A stretch of 64,000 nucleotides of DNA, taken from NCBI RefSeq assembly GCF_002994745.2, contig NC_037091.1, positions 13,144,501 to 13,208,500 on the forward strand, given 5' to 3'. Numbering within the stretch: position 1 is the stretch's first letter; every line of letters begins with the position of its first letter. The DNA is from Rosa chinensis (lineage: Eukaryota > Streptophyta > Magnoliopsida > Rosales > Rosaceae). A program made the translations under genes and the position numbers. The notes under the pieces are model-generated. The model ran no database searches. It worked only from the letters and a program-made list of their open reading frames with translations, and was not told the DNA's origin. Positions 45,357-58,259 of this stretch are shown here, piece by piece.

Positions 45357-47198
45357 TTAACTCAAAGCCTGCTCCTTCAAATCTTGTTCACTAATAAATG
45401 TACCGTGGAATCCATAAGGAACTCTAGCAGGCAATCTCACTGAACCCACTTGCTTCATGCTTGAAGCATCCAAGATCACCATTTCTGATTTCTCCTCCCT
45501 CTCATCCCTCACAAAACCCATTAGATATCCCTCATCATCATCACCCCCTTGTACTACTCCATTGTTTCCCACGCTGCCACTTCTCAATTTGGGTACGTAA
45601 AACGGCTCACCTCCGAACCGGTCGGTCCCGTACATGTACTTGGTCACCGAACCGGTTTCCACATCCACCTTAGCGATGCCCGAACACTTGGGCCATGGCT
45701 CCGCTACAGCCATGTACAAATATGTAGTCTTTTGCCCTAGGAGCTGCTTGTTCACCACCCCCACTTCTAAATTTAAACCCGAGACAATGACCCGACGACT
45801 CGATTCTCCGGACCTCATGTTCATCCGGATTTCGGATAATTCAATCCGCAGTGGGTCAGTATTGTGCTCGTTAAAAACCGAGTCAGGCGGATTCATGCAG
45901 GAACCAATGACAACAATGATCGGGTCACCCGAGTCCGAAGTTTCCTCCCATGCATTGCACAAATGGAAACAAAAGCAATCGGGTACGTTGATCCATTGAA
46001 TGCCCGACCCCTCTTCATCATTCTTAGGCAAAATTCCAAAGCGAGACATCTTTTCCGGGTCATAGATTACGGGCGAGCCGCCTTTCATCATTTCGGATAG
46101 CTTGAATACAACTTGCTGGTCCGGGATCACAGCATGGTTCTCCGTTATGGCAAAGTCATGCACCATAGCAGGCTGCTCTAGTGTGATTCCCACCTCACGT
46201 GACTTTCTCCCGCACGTGTCAAACTTGTAGTATTTAAGGTGAGGTTTGTTGACCACGTCGTAGCTCAGCGCGTGGAGCTCACCCGTCACCGGGTCCACCT
46301 TTGGATGAGCAATCATAGGCCGGTCGAGACCACCGTTGAAATTGAACCGTCCGATCGTTTCGAGATCACCGTTACCTTTGATCTTAACATTGTAAGGGAG
46401 GTCATCCTCGGACATGGCTAATAAGCGTCCGTTGAAGTAGACCAAGCCGGCATTAGCCACGCCGGTGCCTTGTGAGCAGTCAACCAAGCCGATTGCGGCT
46501 CGAGCCAAGAACAAACCGAGCCGAGCCAAACCCGAGTGCCCATGAAGCTCACCTATCGGCTTCGGAAACATCGGCCGCCCTAGCATGGCTTCTTGCTTGA
46601 GCCGGCTCGTGCGGGTGTACCTACAAGAGTAGCTAGCTTTGTTACCCACGCCCAAAGTGAGCGCGTGGATCATACCGTCCCCATCAAACAAGTGATGACC
46701 ACCCGAGGGAGTAAACATAGGATTAGCGCCGTTACGGACATAAACGCCACGTAAACAATCCGGGATTTGACCTAGTACTTCAAGCCCGTGCTGAACCGGA
46801 CACTCCCGAACCGGCGCGAAGTTGCCGGATATCTGAACCGCCGGGTCGATAGTCTTGGGCAATTTTTGCTTCTTTTCTAGAGGCTCTATAACCACAGCTT
46901 CTAGTTTGTCTAATACTGAGGCTGCTAGTTTTTGAAGTGGGTTTAAGTGAGAAGGGTAACAGGGTTTGGTTGGGTCGACTATTTCAGGCACGGGCTCGAC
47001 CAAGGGTTTAGTTTTTGGTAGGGGCAAAGGTGGTTTCAATGGTTTCTGGGTTTCTCGAGGTAGCGTTTTTCTCATTGGGTTGATGAGGATTTTGCATACT
47101 GCTGCGTTTTGAGTTGTGGGTATGTGCGTTTTACTTGGAGTTTTAAGAGTGGAAGAGGACTGTGGAGGAGTAGTGATGAAATGCAAAGAGGCATGCAT
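45357..47198 (-). CDS. NCED6: 9-cis-epoxycarotenoid dioxygenase (NCED6-like)
   Basis: A single exon from ATG 47198 encodes 613 residues. The enzyme cleaves 9-cis-violaxanthin/neoxanthin to xanthoxin, the committed step of abscisic-acid synthesis, in plastids. A Ser/Thr-rich N-terminus ([19 protein letters not shown]) fits a transit peptide. The four iron-binding His are present: H298 (IAHPK), H347 (VHDFAIT), H412 (CFHL) and H598 (YGFHGTF). Features such as [18 protein letters not shown] and the SEQDLKEQ tail resemble Arabidopsis NCED6 more than NCED3. The frame is open to 47333, but a TATA box lies between the two ATGs, so 47198 is preferred. Residue 414 is Cys where the family has Trp (CFHLWNAWEE). 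No other defect is seen. Confidence 0.94.
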   Translation of the reverse strand: MHASLHFITTPPQSSSTLKTPSKTHIPTTQNAAVCKILINPMRKTLPRETQKPLKPPLPLPKTKPLVEPVPEIVDPTKPCYPSHLNPLQKLAASVLDKLEAVVIEPLEKKQKLPKTIDPAVQISGNFAPVRECPVQHGLEVLGQIPDCLRGVYVRNGANPMFTPSGGHHLFDGDGMIHALTLGVGNKASYSCRYTRTSRLKQEAMLGRPMFPKPIGELHGHSGLARLGLFLARAAIGLVDCSQGTGVANAGLVYFNGRLLAMSEDDLPYNVKIKGNGDLETIGRFNFNGGLDRPMIAHPKVDPVTGELHALSYDVVNKPHLKYYKFDTCGRKSREVGITLEQPAMVHDFAITENHAVIPDQQVVFKLSEMMKGGSPVIYDPEKMSRFGILPKNDEEGSGIQWINVPDCFCFHLCNAWEETSDSGDPIIVVIGSCMNPPDSVFNEHNTDPLRIELSEIRMNMRSGESSRRVIVSGLNLEVGVVNKQLLGQKTTYLYMAVAEPWPKCSGIAKVDVETGSVTKYMYGTDRFGGEPFYVPKLRSGSVGNNGVVQGGDDDEGYLMGFVRDEREEKSEMVILDASSMKQVGSVRLPARVPYGFHGTFISEQDLKEQALS

Positions 47199-47296
47199 AA
47201 CTACAAACCTAGCTTGAAAGAAAGAGGGAGGGAAGGGGCGAGAGAGAGAGAGAGATGGGATCGAGAGGTGTGAAGAGTGGTGGAGTGGAGTAGTGG

Positions 47297-47304
47297 TTAT
47301 ATAA
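47297..47304 (-). promoter_or_regulatory. TATA box of the NCED6-like gene
   Basis: TTATATAA on the minus strand, about 100 bases upstream of ATG 47198. A CT-rich leader (47222-47260) lies between. It supports the shorter start. Confidence 0.65.
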
Positions 47305-49867
47305 TGGAGGTGGAAAGTGTTGAGTGGGTACACAGAACAAGTCCAGCTGGCAAGAGGAGAAGTGGACGCGTAGGAGATGAGTTTGAGGATTACAAGGATT
47401 AGGTTGTAGTACCACTAGTACAAGTTGGATCTATTGTTGTATTTTTTTTTTGGTTACAAGATCTATTGTTGTATTTTGCCAAAAGAAGAACTATTTATGT
47501 ATTTTACCCAAAAGTAGAAGTATTTTTATGTATAAACTTGTCTAGCCGCTTCTCATCGTTAACGGTGGCAAAGATTCACGAGTGTATGGTCTCCAGCTAT
47601 TGGAACGAGTCCCACGGGGAACAAAGAAACACCAAACTGGGAAATTGCAGTTCTACAAAGGAAGGGACACGTTTGCATGTATATGGAAGGACGCGTAATC
47701 CATATATATACGTAGTACGTGTGGTAGCTATTAGCTAATGGTTTTAGTTGGTCATTTATCGAGTCATGAGTTTAAGTTTCATCTTCAGTAAAATTTGTAA
47801 TCTTCCGTCTAGGGTCAAAAGAAACTATTGCAAATGAAACTCGCAGAGATTGTATTTGGTTTCCAACCCTTAAATTTGAGGTATCACATTTGACTTGGTA
47901 TCTGATCCAAGATAGTCTGGCAACACTTACAGGATCGACGCTGAAATGAATAAGAGATTCATATTATTCTACACTCATATATACTATGCTTTATTATATA
48001 ACAGCACTTTCCGTGGTTTAGACATAATATGACTGAGCTGACAGTTCTACATTTAACAACGTAACCTCAAGTCCAAATTCTCCTCGTTAAAGTTCACTCA
48101 CACAATTTGGTTGGCTATATCTTCTTAATTTAGTCTTTCTAAGATGTAGAGGTGGCCGGGATATTTACAGAGTCAAATACTTGAATCAAATCAAAATAAT
48201 TTGATTTGTTCATTCACCATCTTTCTTATATTTTTCTAATCGAACTACAATGTAGCATAAAACGATGATAAAATAGTTACTGATTGGATTGGAGACCGTT
48301 TGGTCATCTAACTGATGGAAATAAACTTATGAAAATTAGACCTATATACAACAGAACCAAAAATAAAAGAACAAGATAATTGAATTGCAAGCTGGATTTG
48401 GAGCTCCAAATATAATCGTCACTATGATTGTGAGGGTGATGCAAGAGTACTATGAAAAATATAAGATAGAGGCCGGGGCATTGGCATGTGGATGAGTGTC
48501 TCTTGACCACCTCCTACCTCGTCAGTTTGAATCCCATGCGATGAATTCAAAGCAGAGAAATTCTTACGTCGGGTTTCCCCACCGCATGGCTTCATGGCCA
48601 ATCAATCAGAAGAAACAAAATTTTCTTTCTTTTTCAAAACTACCCCTTCTTTCTAAAGTGAAATACCTAAAACACCCCCTGTTGGATAGTGATTACTCAT
48701 TCTCTCTTCAAAGCATCATCAGAAGCCTATGGCATCCCACGTGCATGGTTCCCCTATTCCCAAGCCCACAGTTTCTGTGTCTTTCTTTCGTCGTCGGTCT
48801 CTTTAATTCAGATGCATGCAGCAGCTGCAATATTTCTGGGTGAGATTGAAGCTTTGTAATTCTGCTATTTGAACGCGTGCCCTAAAAGACAGTCTCTGCA
48901 ATACGTGTCTTTACGGGATACTTTAACCCACGTGGAGTCAACCCGCCTCAGAGAAACTACGTACCGTTGCTGTTGTTGGTTTTTTTTTTTTTTTTTTGAC
49001 AAGACTGTTGTTGGTTTCTTAGCTTACGCCTAAGCCTGCCAATTTTGTTTTTTTTAATCTTATATTTTTTTGGTTGTTTGGGATAGTTTTGTTTTCCGAT
49101 TACATCTTTTAGAATACACCTCTAGAAAAAATTCTCTAAATCGATCTCTGAGATCATGCTCGACATCAGCGTGAGGTCGCAAAGATCTTCTTATGGTCAT
49201 GCCTTGACAACAACGTACGAACTCCGTATTACAAGTAATTGAGAAGACTTGCATCTCGATTAATTACAATAAGAAATTTCATAATATGATGGAAGTGACT
49301 CAAAAGAATTACCAATCTTGTAATGCTAAATCTCCTCTAGCACCATATACTGATGAACTTGATGTTATCCCTCTTGATAAACCAACGACTATTACTTTAT
49401 TGTGATACGAATTTCGAACTAGCGATAGTGGTATGCTTAAAACTCGTAAAGAACTAAGGTCACAGCTAGGCTGGTCAGAAACTTCACGGCAAGGTCACTC
49501 TATCAATATCTACTCATCATTTTGTTGCAAGTCCAATTAGTTACATTTCATGTTAATAATAATTGTTAAATAATCTATAAATACCTAGTTCCTACCAAGG
49601 TGTGATAGTGTACCTCTTCCTTCCCTAGGGTTTTGCTAGACTTTTCCCTTCAAGAGTTTCACAGCAAACAGAACCCCTTATGACAATGTGTAACTAATTG
49701 GCGTAAAAATCACCATGAAATCTTTACCCGAATCGATGGGTACGTATTAGCCATACTCCCAAACACACACGACTGACGCGTGGAAATTAACCTTCAGTTT
49801 CACTGTTGGTTTGTTACCAAATTTTTGGGGATTTTTGACGGGGAGCGCAGCTATGTGTGTTGTCGTG
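47305..49867. other. Gene-free stretch upstream of the NCED6-like gene
   Basis: No gene is supported. The 115-codon frame at 48496-48843 has no domain or splice context. T-runs at 47441 and 48982-48998 may be small retroposon tails. The first kilobase must hold the NCED promoter; I could not pick out convincing ABRE or DRE elements. Confidence 0.45.
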
Positions 49868-50072
49868 GGATTCAAATTTTCTCACCACCAATATTTTGGT
49901 GGTGATACCACCACTCAATATAAAACTGCCATGTGTTATAAAACATAATTATAGTTAATCATGATATTAAACAAATAAATTTTAAGTATTAAATTAATTC
50001 TACATGACGTGACAAATTTTAATTGGATGGTGATATCACCACAAAATAAAAATGGTGAGCAAATTTGAATCC
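49868..50072. mobile_element. MITE with ~45-bp inverted ends
   Basis: GGATTCAAATTTTCTCACCA followed by a GGTGGTGATACCACC motif at the left is mirrored at the right by GGTGATATCACC and TGGTGAGCAAATTTGAATCC. It is 205 bp and has no clear TSD. Confidence 0.6.
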
Positions 50073-50129
50073 TTGTGTGTCTTGGACTCTGATGAAACAA
50101 AAAGAAGAGATAAGTAATGCACACAGATG

Positions 50130-52480
50130 AAGACTAGGGCACAAGGATGAGAACCTACATAATATTGAAAAATATTATCTTGTCAAATAATTTTTTTTGG
50201 GTCAAATGTTGTCAAATAATTTTCTATTTACTTTGAGTTTTATCTACTCTACATGAATATATAGAGGAAAATGATTTATGGCCTCAATTTTTTTAAGTAC
50301 CCGGGTGTTTGCCATACACTCATTTTGTTAAATATTTTGGATCATTAGATTAATAATATATCTAGTGGTCCAAAATATTTAAAATTTGGTACCATGTTTA
50401 GCCCTTAGCCAATTGATTATCAATTGATAATTACGTTTTTCCTTTCTAAAAAAAAAAACCTTCTAACGTAGGCTCACCAAATTAGTTAAATAGTCTTTAT
50501 TGCTAATTAATTTTATCATTAGCCAATTAATGTTTGATTAATACTTGATTATCAATTGACAATTACATTTTTTCCTTATTAAAAATAAAAACCTTCTAAA
50601 CTAGGCTCACGAAATTAGTATTAGTTAAATAGTCTTTATTACTAATTAATTATATCATAAGTAGTTTCCTTAACCAAATATAATTCTTTTTACATGCATT
50701 TTACGACAACCACAACCATTAACGTAAAAATAGATAATCTTTGTTATAGATGTAGTAACTACTTCACGTACAACTTGTTATTACTGCTTTTTAAACTAAA
50801 TTACAAATGTGACCACAATGTGTTCTCATATAGGTAAACCATTATATTTTAACTAAAACCATGTATATATGTCCTCATTGGTGTAATGAATTTCTCCCTT
50901 CGTAATTAAAGTAATATATTGTGTAATTTCCGTCGTTGAAGTTATAATTACTTTCAGACGACGTAATTTACCACAAACTACAACAATGATATAAAAACGA
51001 AAATTTTTGTTCTAATTGTAGTAATTACTCCACCTACAACCTATGTACTAGTTTATGGACAATTTAACAAGTGTGACAATAAATTTATTGTCAAAGTGGT
51101 AAATCTTCATGTTTTTATCATTAATGAAATTATTATTTCAATGACTATGTATTTTATCATAATCCATGTCAATTGATGTAAAAGCAGTAATTTTTTTCCA
51201 TTTGTAGTAATTACTCCACCCTAAACTAATGTACTAGTTTATGGACAATTTAACAAGTGTGATAACAAATTTGTTGTCACAGTGGTAAATCTTTATGTTT
51301 TTATCATTAATGAAATGATTACTACAATGACTACACATTTTACCACTTGTTAAAATTAATATTAGACCAATTGTGTTGTGAACATGGTAAAATTAATATT
51401 AGACCAAAAAATATGTAAGTACTCTATATTGTAAAAAGGTTCTCCATTTGATAATTAATGTTCTGTTAAAGTAAAAATGGATTGGAATTGGTCTACTCAT
51501 TTCATTCATAACCCTTTTATATAGGGATAGGATTACAACGGAAATATCAATTACATTGATGATACTGAATGCTGATTGAGCTGTGATTTGTAATTGCTTG
51601 ATTCCCTCTTCGTCTGTTTCTTTGACGAAGGCACATAATGTGCTTTTCCTTTAACATGTTCTACATTTGATAAAAGTTGTTCAACTATGATATTTACATC
51701 TTTGACCACTCAATTACAATAACCACAATAAGTGTGGTCATAAGTCGCAATTTTAGTTATACTAGGTGTAATTTATTATTTTGACAATATATGTTACATG
51801 TTTCTAAACAGTATTACATATCAAGATAGAATGTATTGTTAATATAGTAAATCTTATTTTTTAAAATGACACATGTCAACATTTAAGTGGATAACCTGTT
51901 AACCAGTTCAGTAGGTTTCCACTACATTAATTTATTAAAAATAAAAAAAAATAAAAAAAATAAAGGTATGGCATACATCAAGGTACCCTAGACGACCCCT
52001 ATATATATATATATATATATCCATCATCGTGAGACAAAATACCATTTCGACATTATCATGTCGAAAAATCCACAGTCAAATTATATCGTTTTAATCTGTT
52101 TAAACCTTTGATTAATATAAGGAAGAACTTTGAAACAATAAAGAATATCATGTCCAAAGAGACTTCAAACCTCGACTCACTGGGCACAAGGATGCGAACC
52201 TACATATATTTTCAATATTATCTTGTCAAATAATTTTCCATTAATTGTGAGTTTTACCAACTCTCTACATATGATATATAAATCCATCATCGTAAGACAA
52301 AATATCTTTTCGACATTGTCATGTAGATAGGTGAATGTCGACAAATCTACGATAGAATTATATCTTTTTTAACCTGTTTAAACCTTTGATTAATAGAAGG
52401 AAGAACTTCGAAACAATAAAGAATATCGTGTCCAAAAAGACCTTAAACCTCGACACATTGGGGCCAATTGGCCGATCGGA
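50130..52480. repeat. Repeat-built block with an embedded TIR-like element
   Basis: A phrase with ACAAGGATG(A/C)GAACCTACATA and TATCTTGTCAAATAATTTT at 50138-50215 recurs at 52178-52240. A 170-bp unit (CCATCATCG...AAACCTTTGATTAATA...AAACAATAAAGAATATC) occurs at 52022-52190 and 52283-52465. Between them, from about 50297 to 51990, ends reading AGTACCCGGGTGTTTGCCAT and, reverse-complemented, GGTACCTTGATGTATGCCAT suggest inverted repeats of a 1.7-kb AT-rich non-coding element. Confidence 0.5.
51019..51345. repeat. Tandem duplication, two copies with ~185-bp period
   Basis: Copies at about 51019-51165 and 51204-51345 share GTAGTAATTACTCCACC, TGTACTAGTTTATGGACAAT, TTAACAAGTGTGA and TGTTTTTATCATTAATGAAA. 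A weaker duplicate of TAGTCTTTATT-CTAATTAATT lies at about 50460-50660. Confidence 0.8.
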
Positions 52481-53975
52481 ATCTCGTACTTAAGACATAT
52501 GTTACTGTGATACCCCGGAAATTTGTATTTATTTTCCGAGGATTTTCTGGAATCTAATTTGTGGTTATTGGACAGTTTTGTGGCTCGTGGATGGAGCGGA
52601 AGTGTTTCGGACGAATTTTTATTCGGAAAATATGACTTTAAGGGGGGCGCAAAGGTTGAATTTTGATACGTTGAGATTATCTGAAAACTTACTTCATGAA
52701 AGTCGTAGAGCGCATCATTACGAGTTCGTGGACATGCGGAACACGAGAATCGGAGTTCATATGAAGAAGTTATGGGCGTCGGAAAAAATTTCTATTTTTG
52801 TATAAAAGGACGAATTTTGGGGAAAATTGCAAAAGAGCCCAGATTTCCCAAAATGGAAACCCGAGCTCAGTCTCTTCTCTCGCCAGCCCGCGCGCTACTC
52901 CTTATTTTGCCGGCGTCGTTCTTCCTCCTCCGGCCACCGTTGGAAGCAATACGAAGTGGGCTTTCTTCGCCTCAACCTCCTCTACACGTCTGCGGTAACC
53001 ATCGAGCGTGGGACGAGCTGTGGTGGGCGCTGCAAGGCCGAGAAGAAGCCACATCGGGGACGATTTAGCCTTGATCGGAGTCGGAGATTCCGGCAACCTT
53101 TGCTGGTGATTCTTGAGGGCTTTTGGAGCTCGGAGGACGTAGATGCTTTCCACAAGGTGACTTGCATCGATTCAACTCGTGGAGGTCTAATTTTGGATTT
53201 GAAATTCTAGGGTTTCAATCGGGCTGTTTTGTTCTAAGGTAAAATTCTATCAATTGGTTTATATTTGGACTTTGATGTAGTTATGAAGTTGTAATTGGAG
53301 TTGAGATGATGATCTTTGATGTTAGGAGTTTTGTGAAATACTGAGTTTTGGCCGCCGGAGGTGCGCCACTGCCTGTGGCGGCGTTCCGGTGGCTTTCCGG
53401 CCATGTAGGGAACTTTTTTGGTATTATATATGTTCTACTCGTTGATATGAGCGTTTCGATATATAGTATGCAAATTTTGGAGTTCGTATGGATTTGTTAT
53501 GATTTTTACCATTTCATACCGGTTGATTTATTCGATCCGTGAGGATCCGAGCGTCCGATCGACTTGTGGTTTGGATGTATCGATTGTGGAAGTATTCCGG
53601 AGATATTAGGTGGTCTCGGATGTGGTTTCGCCTTAATTGGCGTCACTTTGGGAATTTTGGTTTGATTTAGGGTTTCGAACATTATTCCTTGTGTTTCATT
53701 GACTGAATCAAGGCTGTACTTTCCTTAGGTACTTGACGAGGTATTCTTGGACGGTTAGTTGGTGGTTAGGCTGTTTTGTTCTGTATTGAAGACGCAACGA
53801 GAATTTTGAGGTGAGTAATCTCACAAGATTCATTTACGAACGGAATACCTTTATCGTTTTGAGAGTTATTTAGTAATTGTAAACTATAGTTGGTATTAGT
53901 AGGCTTTCCTGAGGGGATGACTACGTATATATATATATATATATATATATTTACGTGAAATATATATGTTTTGGT

Positions 53976-54215
53976 GGTTTGTGGATTTATGAAAACAATA
54001 TGCATGAATGATGCTTTTTATTGTTTTGTGTTGTGGCTTTTTGGAAAACAAATGATTGTGGAATTGTTGATTCGATTTGTTTTGAAAAGTGTTGAGATTT
54101 GTGTATGAAAACAATATGCATGAATTGATGCTTTTTATTCTTTTGGGTTATGGCTTTCAGAAAACAATGATTATGGAAATGTTGATTTCGATTGTTTTTA
54201 AAAGCGTTGAGATTT
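53976..54215. repeat. Tandem duplication (~115 bp) inside the solo LTR
   Basis: Two copies carry ATGAAAACAATATGCATGAA, GATGCTTTTTATT, GGCTTT..AAAACAAATGAT and TTGTTGATTCGATT-like segments, starting near 53989 and 54105. Confidence 0.85.
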
Positions 54216-54439
54216 GTGTAACATTTTGGGTCCTGTACGACTCCTTTAATGTTTTGCTCCAAGGGACTGTGCGGCCCGTGGAACGAAGGTCTATGACCTT
54301 GAGCAGAATATTAGGTAATCACGTCTTTGGCCGGACGAGTGGTTACGTTTTCAGTTAGAGCTCTAATCTGTCTGCCACAACTGTGATTCATGGGGTAACG
54401 GGAATTGGTTATATCTAACTCATGAGATTACGTGCTTTT

Positions 54440-54870
54440 AGGGAACCAGGTGTGAGTTGCTTCCTTATTAACAATTTTTAAGGGGACAAGGTGCAAGTTG
54501 TTTTCCTTATTAACGATTTGATAGAAATCAAGGTGTGAGTTGCTTTCTATGGTACAATTGATAGAATTTAAGGTGTGAGTTGTTTTCTATGTTATATTTG
54601 ATAGAAATCAAGGTGTGAGTTTCTTTCTATGGTACGATTATAGTACAATTGATAGAATTAAAGATGTGAGTTGTTTTCTATGTTATATTTGATAGAAATC
54701 AATGTGTGAGTTGCTTTCTATGTTTCGTTTTAAAAGAAACCAAGGTGTAATTTGCTTTATTTTATTTCGTTTTGAAAGGAAATTAAGGGTGGATTATTCT
54801 CCTTTATTTCGTGTTTTAAGGGATCAAAGCGTGAGTTGTTTTCCTTATTTCTAGTGTGAGTTGTGTTGAC
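54440..54870. repeat. Minisatellite (~45-60 bp unit, about nine copies) inside the solo LTR
   Basis: Each unit carries a version of ATCAAGGTGTGAGTTGCTTT followed by CTATGGTACAATTGATAGAA. Units differ in the middle and become more degenerate towards 54870. Confidence 0.85.
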
Positions 54871-55315
54871 TATTTTGAGTTACTCATACGGGCTTGCAAA
54901 ATCTTACTGGGTTTGTTGTGTAACAACCCGGTACACTATTCATACGGTGTAGGGGTTAATTCTGCAGGTTAAGATAATCGGGGCTGGAGTGGAGGTAGTG
55001 CCTTTGCAGCTTTACGATAGGAAGCAATTTTTGTGACTTTACCGTTGATAAGGACTTCCGTTGTATAGTTAACTCTGAGCAGCATTTACGTTTTATTTTG
55101 TTGTTGACAATTTAATTCGTAAGCTTATGTAATATATGACTCTATGGAGCAGGTCAATATTGACACAGTGGGTTCAGGGCATCAATATGTAATTGGTTTA
55201 AAAGGAAAAAAGTTTCCAGGTATTTTGTATTGATGGCTGAACGATCACGCATATATAATTATGGGATTGTATATCAATTTTTATTTGTATTAAAAATCAG
55301 GGGCGTGATAGTTAC

Positions 55316-56830
55316 TTTTATTACTTATCTTACGTACATATCTCATCCAAAGGGCTCAAGAGTTTAGGCTCATGATTGGTAATATAATGTACTTCAAGTG
55401 CTATTGTTATGGTTAGTTCAAGTTGTGAAACTAAACCGAATATCAGCACATCTCATCCAAAACAAACGATTCAGAAAACATATGCTAAAACAAACTATTA
55501 ATGCGGCTCACACAGAATAAACTTCAAGACCCAGAAATGTATAAATTAGAAGGCCAAACCCATCTTTTGCTTGCCAATGGTCCTGACGAACTGAATTGGG
55601 TCCTGAAAAGGGTAAATCAACACAGTCAATGTGATAATTCAATCAAACACACACCCAATTATCTCATTCTGAAACACATATTTGCTTAAATCCCTAATAC
55701 CAAAATTGAAAACCTTAGAGATCATAGAAGCAAAATTGGTGGGTTACAAACCTCATTAATGGAAGACAGAGACCTGAACGAGCCAGATTTCGCATAGAGG
55801 AGAAGGCCATATGCAAAAGCTGAAAAATAGGATTGAGTTCTTAAGGAAGGGAGGACAATCGCTGGTATTATGAAAGTATCATTAATCTACAGTGGAGCGC
55901 GCTATCGTGGGCGCTGCAGCTTCTGCTTCTAAAAAGAGGTCTCTTCTTACTTCTGCTTTTCCGTTGAAAAAGCCATGGCTTCTGTTAGAAGCGGGTTCGG
56001 GGCAGAGTCACCAAACACTTCCTCGCCTATTGCTTATAAGCGGTGGAGTCCAAATGCCCCCCAAACGGACCCTTAGTCATGGCGATGAACTAGCTTCTGA
56101 AATTAATGAAGATATATAGTCTAGCTTGGTGTCAGGATTGGTTCTTGTTTTAATAGTTTTGAACTTCTCATAAGGTGCTCAGAAGGTGGATCAACATGTT
56201 CGGTTAACGAAATTACTACTACATAGTGTCCGGTTTAGTAGCTGGAATTGTGGTAGGGGATATCGGGAACCTCGTCTTATCGATTTCATGCATTCAAAAA
56301 AGAATAAATGCATTTTCTTGATTGTTGATTGTTTGATTTTGGTGAGTATGGACTACTTTGTTAAAGTGACCGATATGTAGAAGAATACTTGATCTGTTTC
56401 CAGTTACTAGTATTACATCTTATTATGGTACATCATTAACTCAAATGGTTTGATGGGATATGTCTCCTCCTATTTTCTTGTATTATCTTTTGACTCTTCC
56501 TTAGTTTCATTTTTGTTAGTTTTTGTTGCATTAATTGTTCTCTATTTAGAGAGGTTTCGGTTCAGTCTTCTCTCATGTTATTCTCTTTTCTATGACTAAT
56601 TTATTTGAGTGTTAGGAGGTTGCTCATCTCTTTCATGAAAAAATAAAAATAAAAATTCTTAGCATGATAAAAGCACTATTAGAAAATTATTCATGGTTCA
56701 CTCACAAGTCTAGAAGCATGAGCAATGGTTCTTACTTGGGGAATTGAATTTTGGGACTCAAGTAGAACCACAATAAATAAGTCATCAAGAAGGGAAAACA
56801 ATGGATGGAAATATAGAAAGAATATCTTTT
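55316..56830. other. Gene-free stretch
   Basis: No gene. A segment at 55890-56070 (GCGCTGCAGCTTCTGCTTCT ... GCTTATAAGC ... GGAGTCCAAATGCCCCCCAA) resembles one end of a TIR element, but no mate was found. The rest is AT-rich. Confidence 0.4.
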
Positions 56831-57543
56831 GGGTGCGACTATTGCCACCCTATTATTTTCTTTGTTCACCCTACTTGTTCATCACACCATACATTTTAAT
56901 TTCAATTATTAAATTTACTTATCTAACCCATTTCTCTTCCAAGAATATCCTTATATGACATATCCAATTTAAAAGTTAATGTTTTTAACAAAAATCTCTC
57001 ATTTAATTTATACCCATAAAAAAAACTAAAATTTATTAAAGTTTCCTAATAAAATCATAATCTGATTTATTCCCATCTTTTAAATTTTTTCTTTCAATTT
57101 CAATGTTCTTTATTTTAATCCATGTAAAAAGATTAGTAAATTTATAACTATGAGTAATGAAGAAGAGATTGATTTTTTTTTCTTAATGTTTTAAATTTTT
57201 ACTTTCGGTGTTCACAAATGATATATATTGCAAATATTTTGATGAAGTTAACGCTAATGGTTTTGTGAATTGTACAACAAATTAGCGATCAGGATGCAAC
57301 AAAAAGACAAAAGAAATAGTAATAATCAAATTTGGGTGGAGAAGATAAATATTAGTGTTATCCAATGAGAAATTAAGTAGTCTTTGTATTTAATTAATTC
57401 TTATATATTTATTTTTTCTTGTATATTTGGATTTTTGAAAATCAACTTATTATTCATTTTGCACTTGGGTAATATAGTATTTTAATAATTTAAATATTTG
57501 TAGGATGAACTAAGAAAATGGTAGGGTGGCAATAGCCGCACCC
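56831..57543. mobile_element. MULE-type MITE with perfect 9-bp TSD
   Basis: TIR GGGTGCGACTATTGCCACCC at the left; the right end, reverse-complemented, is GGGTGCGGCTATTGCCACCC, with similarity running ~45 bases. Flanks are ATATCTTTT at 56822-56830 and 57544-57552. It is 713 bp, AT-rich and non-coding. Confidence 0.88.
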
Positions 57544-57583
57544 ATATCTTTTATATGGTCGAATCTAGCTAGCTATCTAGTTA

Positions 57584-58227
57584 GGCTTGTAAAATGGACA
57601 AAGATAGGCCATCCCGGCCCTAAGAAATGATAGCCCAAGTATTGCCCAACTCTGGGCTTTTGTAGTTGAAGTGTTAAACAGCAGGGCAAGGCTGGCCTTT
57701 TCACAAATATGTACGTGAAGCCCAGACCCTGCCGATGAGCTGTTAAAGTTCAGGCCAACAAAGTCCGCCCGCGACCCACCATGTATTTGTCCAATGATTT
57801 GGGAAATAATATTAACTTTTATTAAAAAAGGATTTGCTTCTTATTAAAAATAACTTGATTGAGTTGGAAATCCACTCATATCATTAAATAATAATAATAA
57901 TAATATGTACCCACTGATAAGGAAATCTAAAGTTACTATTTCTGGTTCAAATGAAATTTTAATTAAAGTACATTTAACATGCTTTAAAAAAAATTTGTTT
58001 TTTTTTTTAAAAATATTTCTTTTGTATTTTTCTGGTTAGCGCAGGGCCGGCCATGTATTTTACCAAAATGGGTAGGTCTGGACCAGCTTCAAAAGTGTAG
58101 CACAGCTCTACCTTATGTAAAATGGTTTGAGCTAAGCCCACCCATTAGCAGGCCAACCCATTGCCCAAAAAATACGAATAGGCTTGATCATAGCCCATTG
58201 GTCATGGGTTGATTTTACAAGCCTAGT
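57584..58227. mobile_element. TIR element, non-autonomous, ~640 bp
   Basis: Left AGGCTTGTAAAATGGACAAA and right (reverse-complemented) AGGCTTGTAAAATCAACCCA form inverted ends, flanked by AGTT on each side. The interior has GGGCTTTTGTAG and GCCCGCGACCC motifs and a GGGCCGGCC stretch. Probably hAT-like, but this is not proved. Confidence 0.55.
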
Positions 58228-58259
58228 TGAGCATACTCTCAATAGGTATCAGGTCTCAT

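Larger units (their letters stand above)
52506..55310. mobile_element. Solo LTR (2805 bp) with GTTAC target duplication
   Basis: Starts TGTGATACCCCGGAAATTTG and ends ATCAGGGGCGTGATA. The first and last bases form an imperfect inverted pair (TGTGATACCCC / GGGCGTGATA). Flanks are GTTAC at 52501-52505 and 55311-55315. A TATAAAAGG box at about 52801 and GC-rich leader-like sequence follow. No gag, pol or PBS is present, so this is a solo LTR, probably Ty3/gypsy with long LTRs (Tekay/Del lineage is a guess). It contains (TA)n and two tandem arrays. Confidence 0.83.

Noticed and set aside
45357..47333. Longer 658-residue NCED starting at 47333
   Set aside because: A TATA box lies between this ATG and 47198, and the first 45 residues look like translated leader; the NCED family start fits 47198.
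48496..48843. 115-codon frame upstream of the NCED6-like gene
   Set aside because: No homology I can recognise, no leader or splice context, and composition like its AT-rich surroundings.
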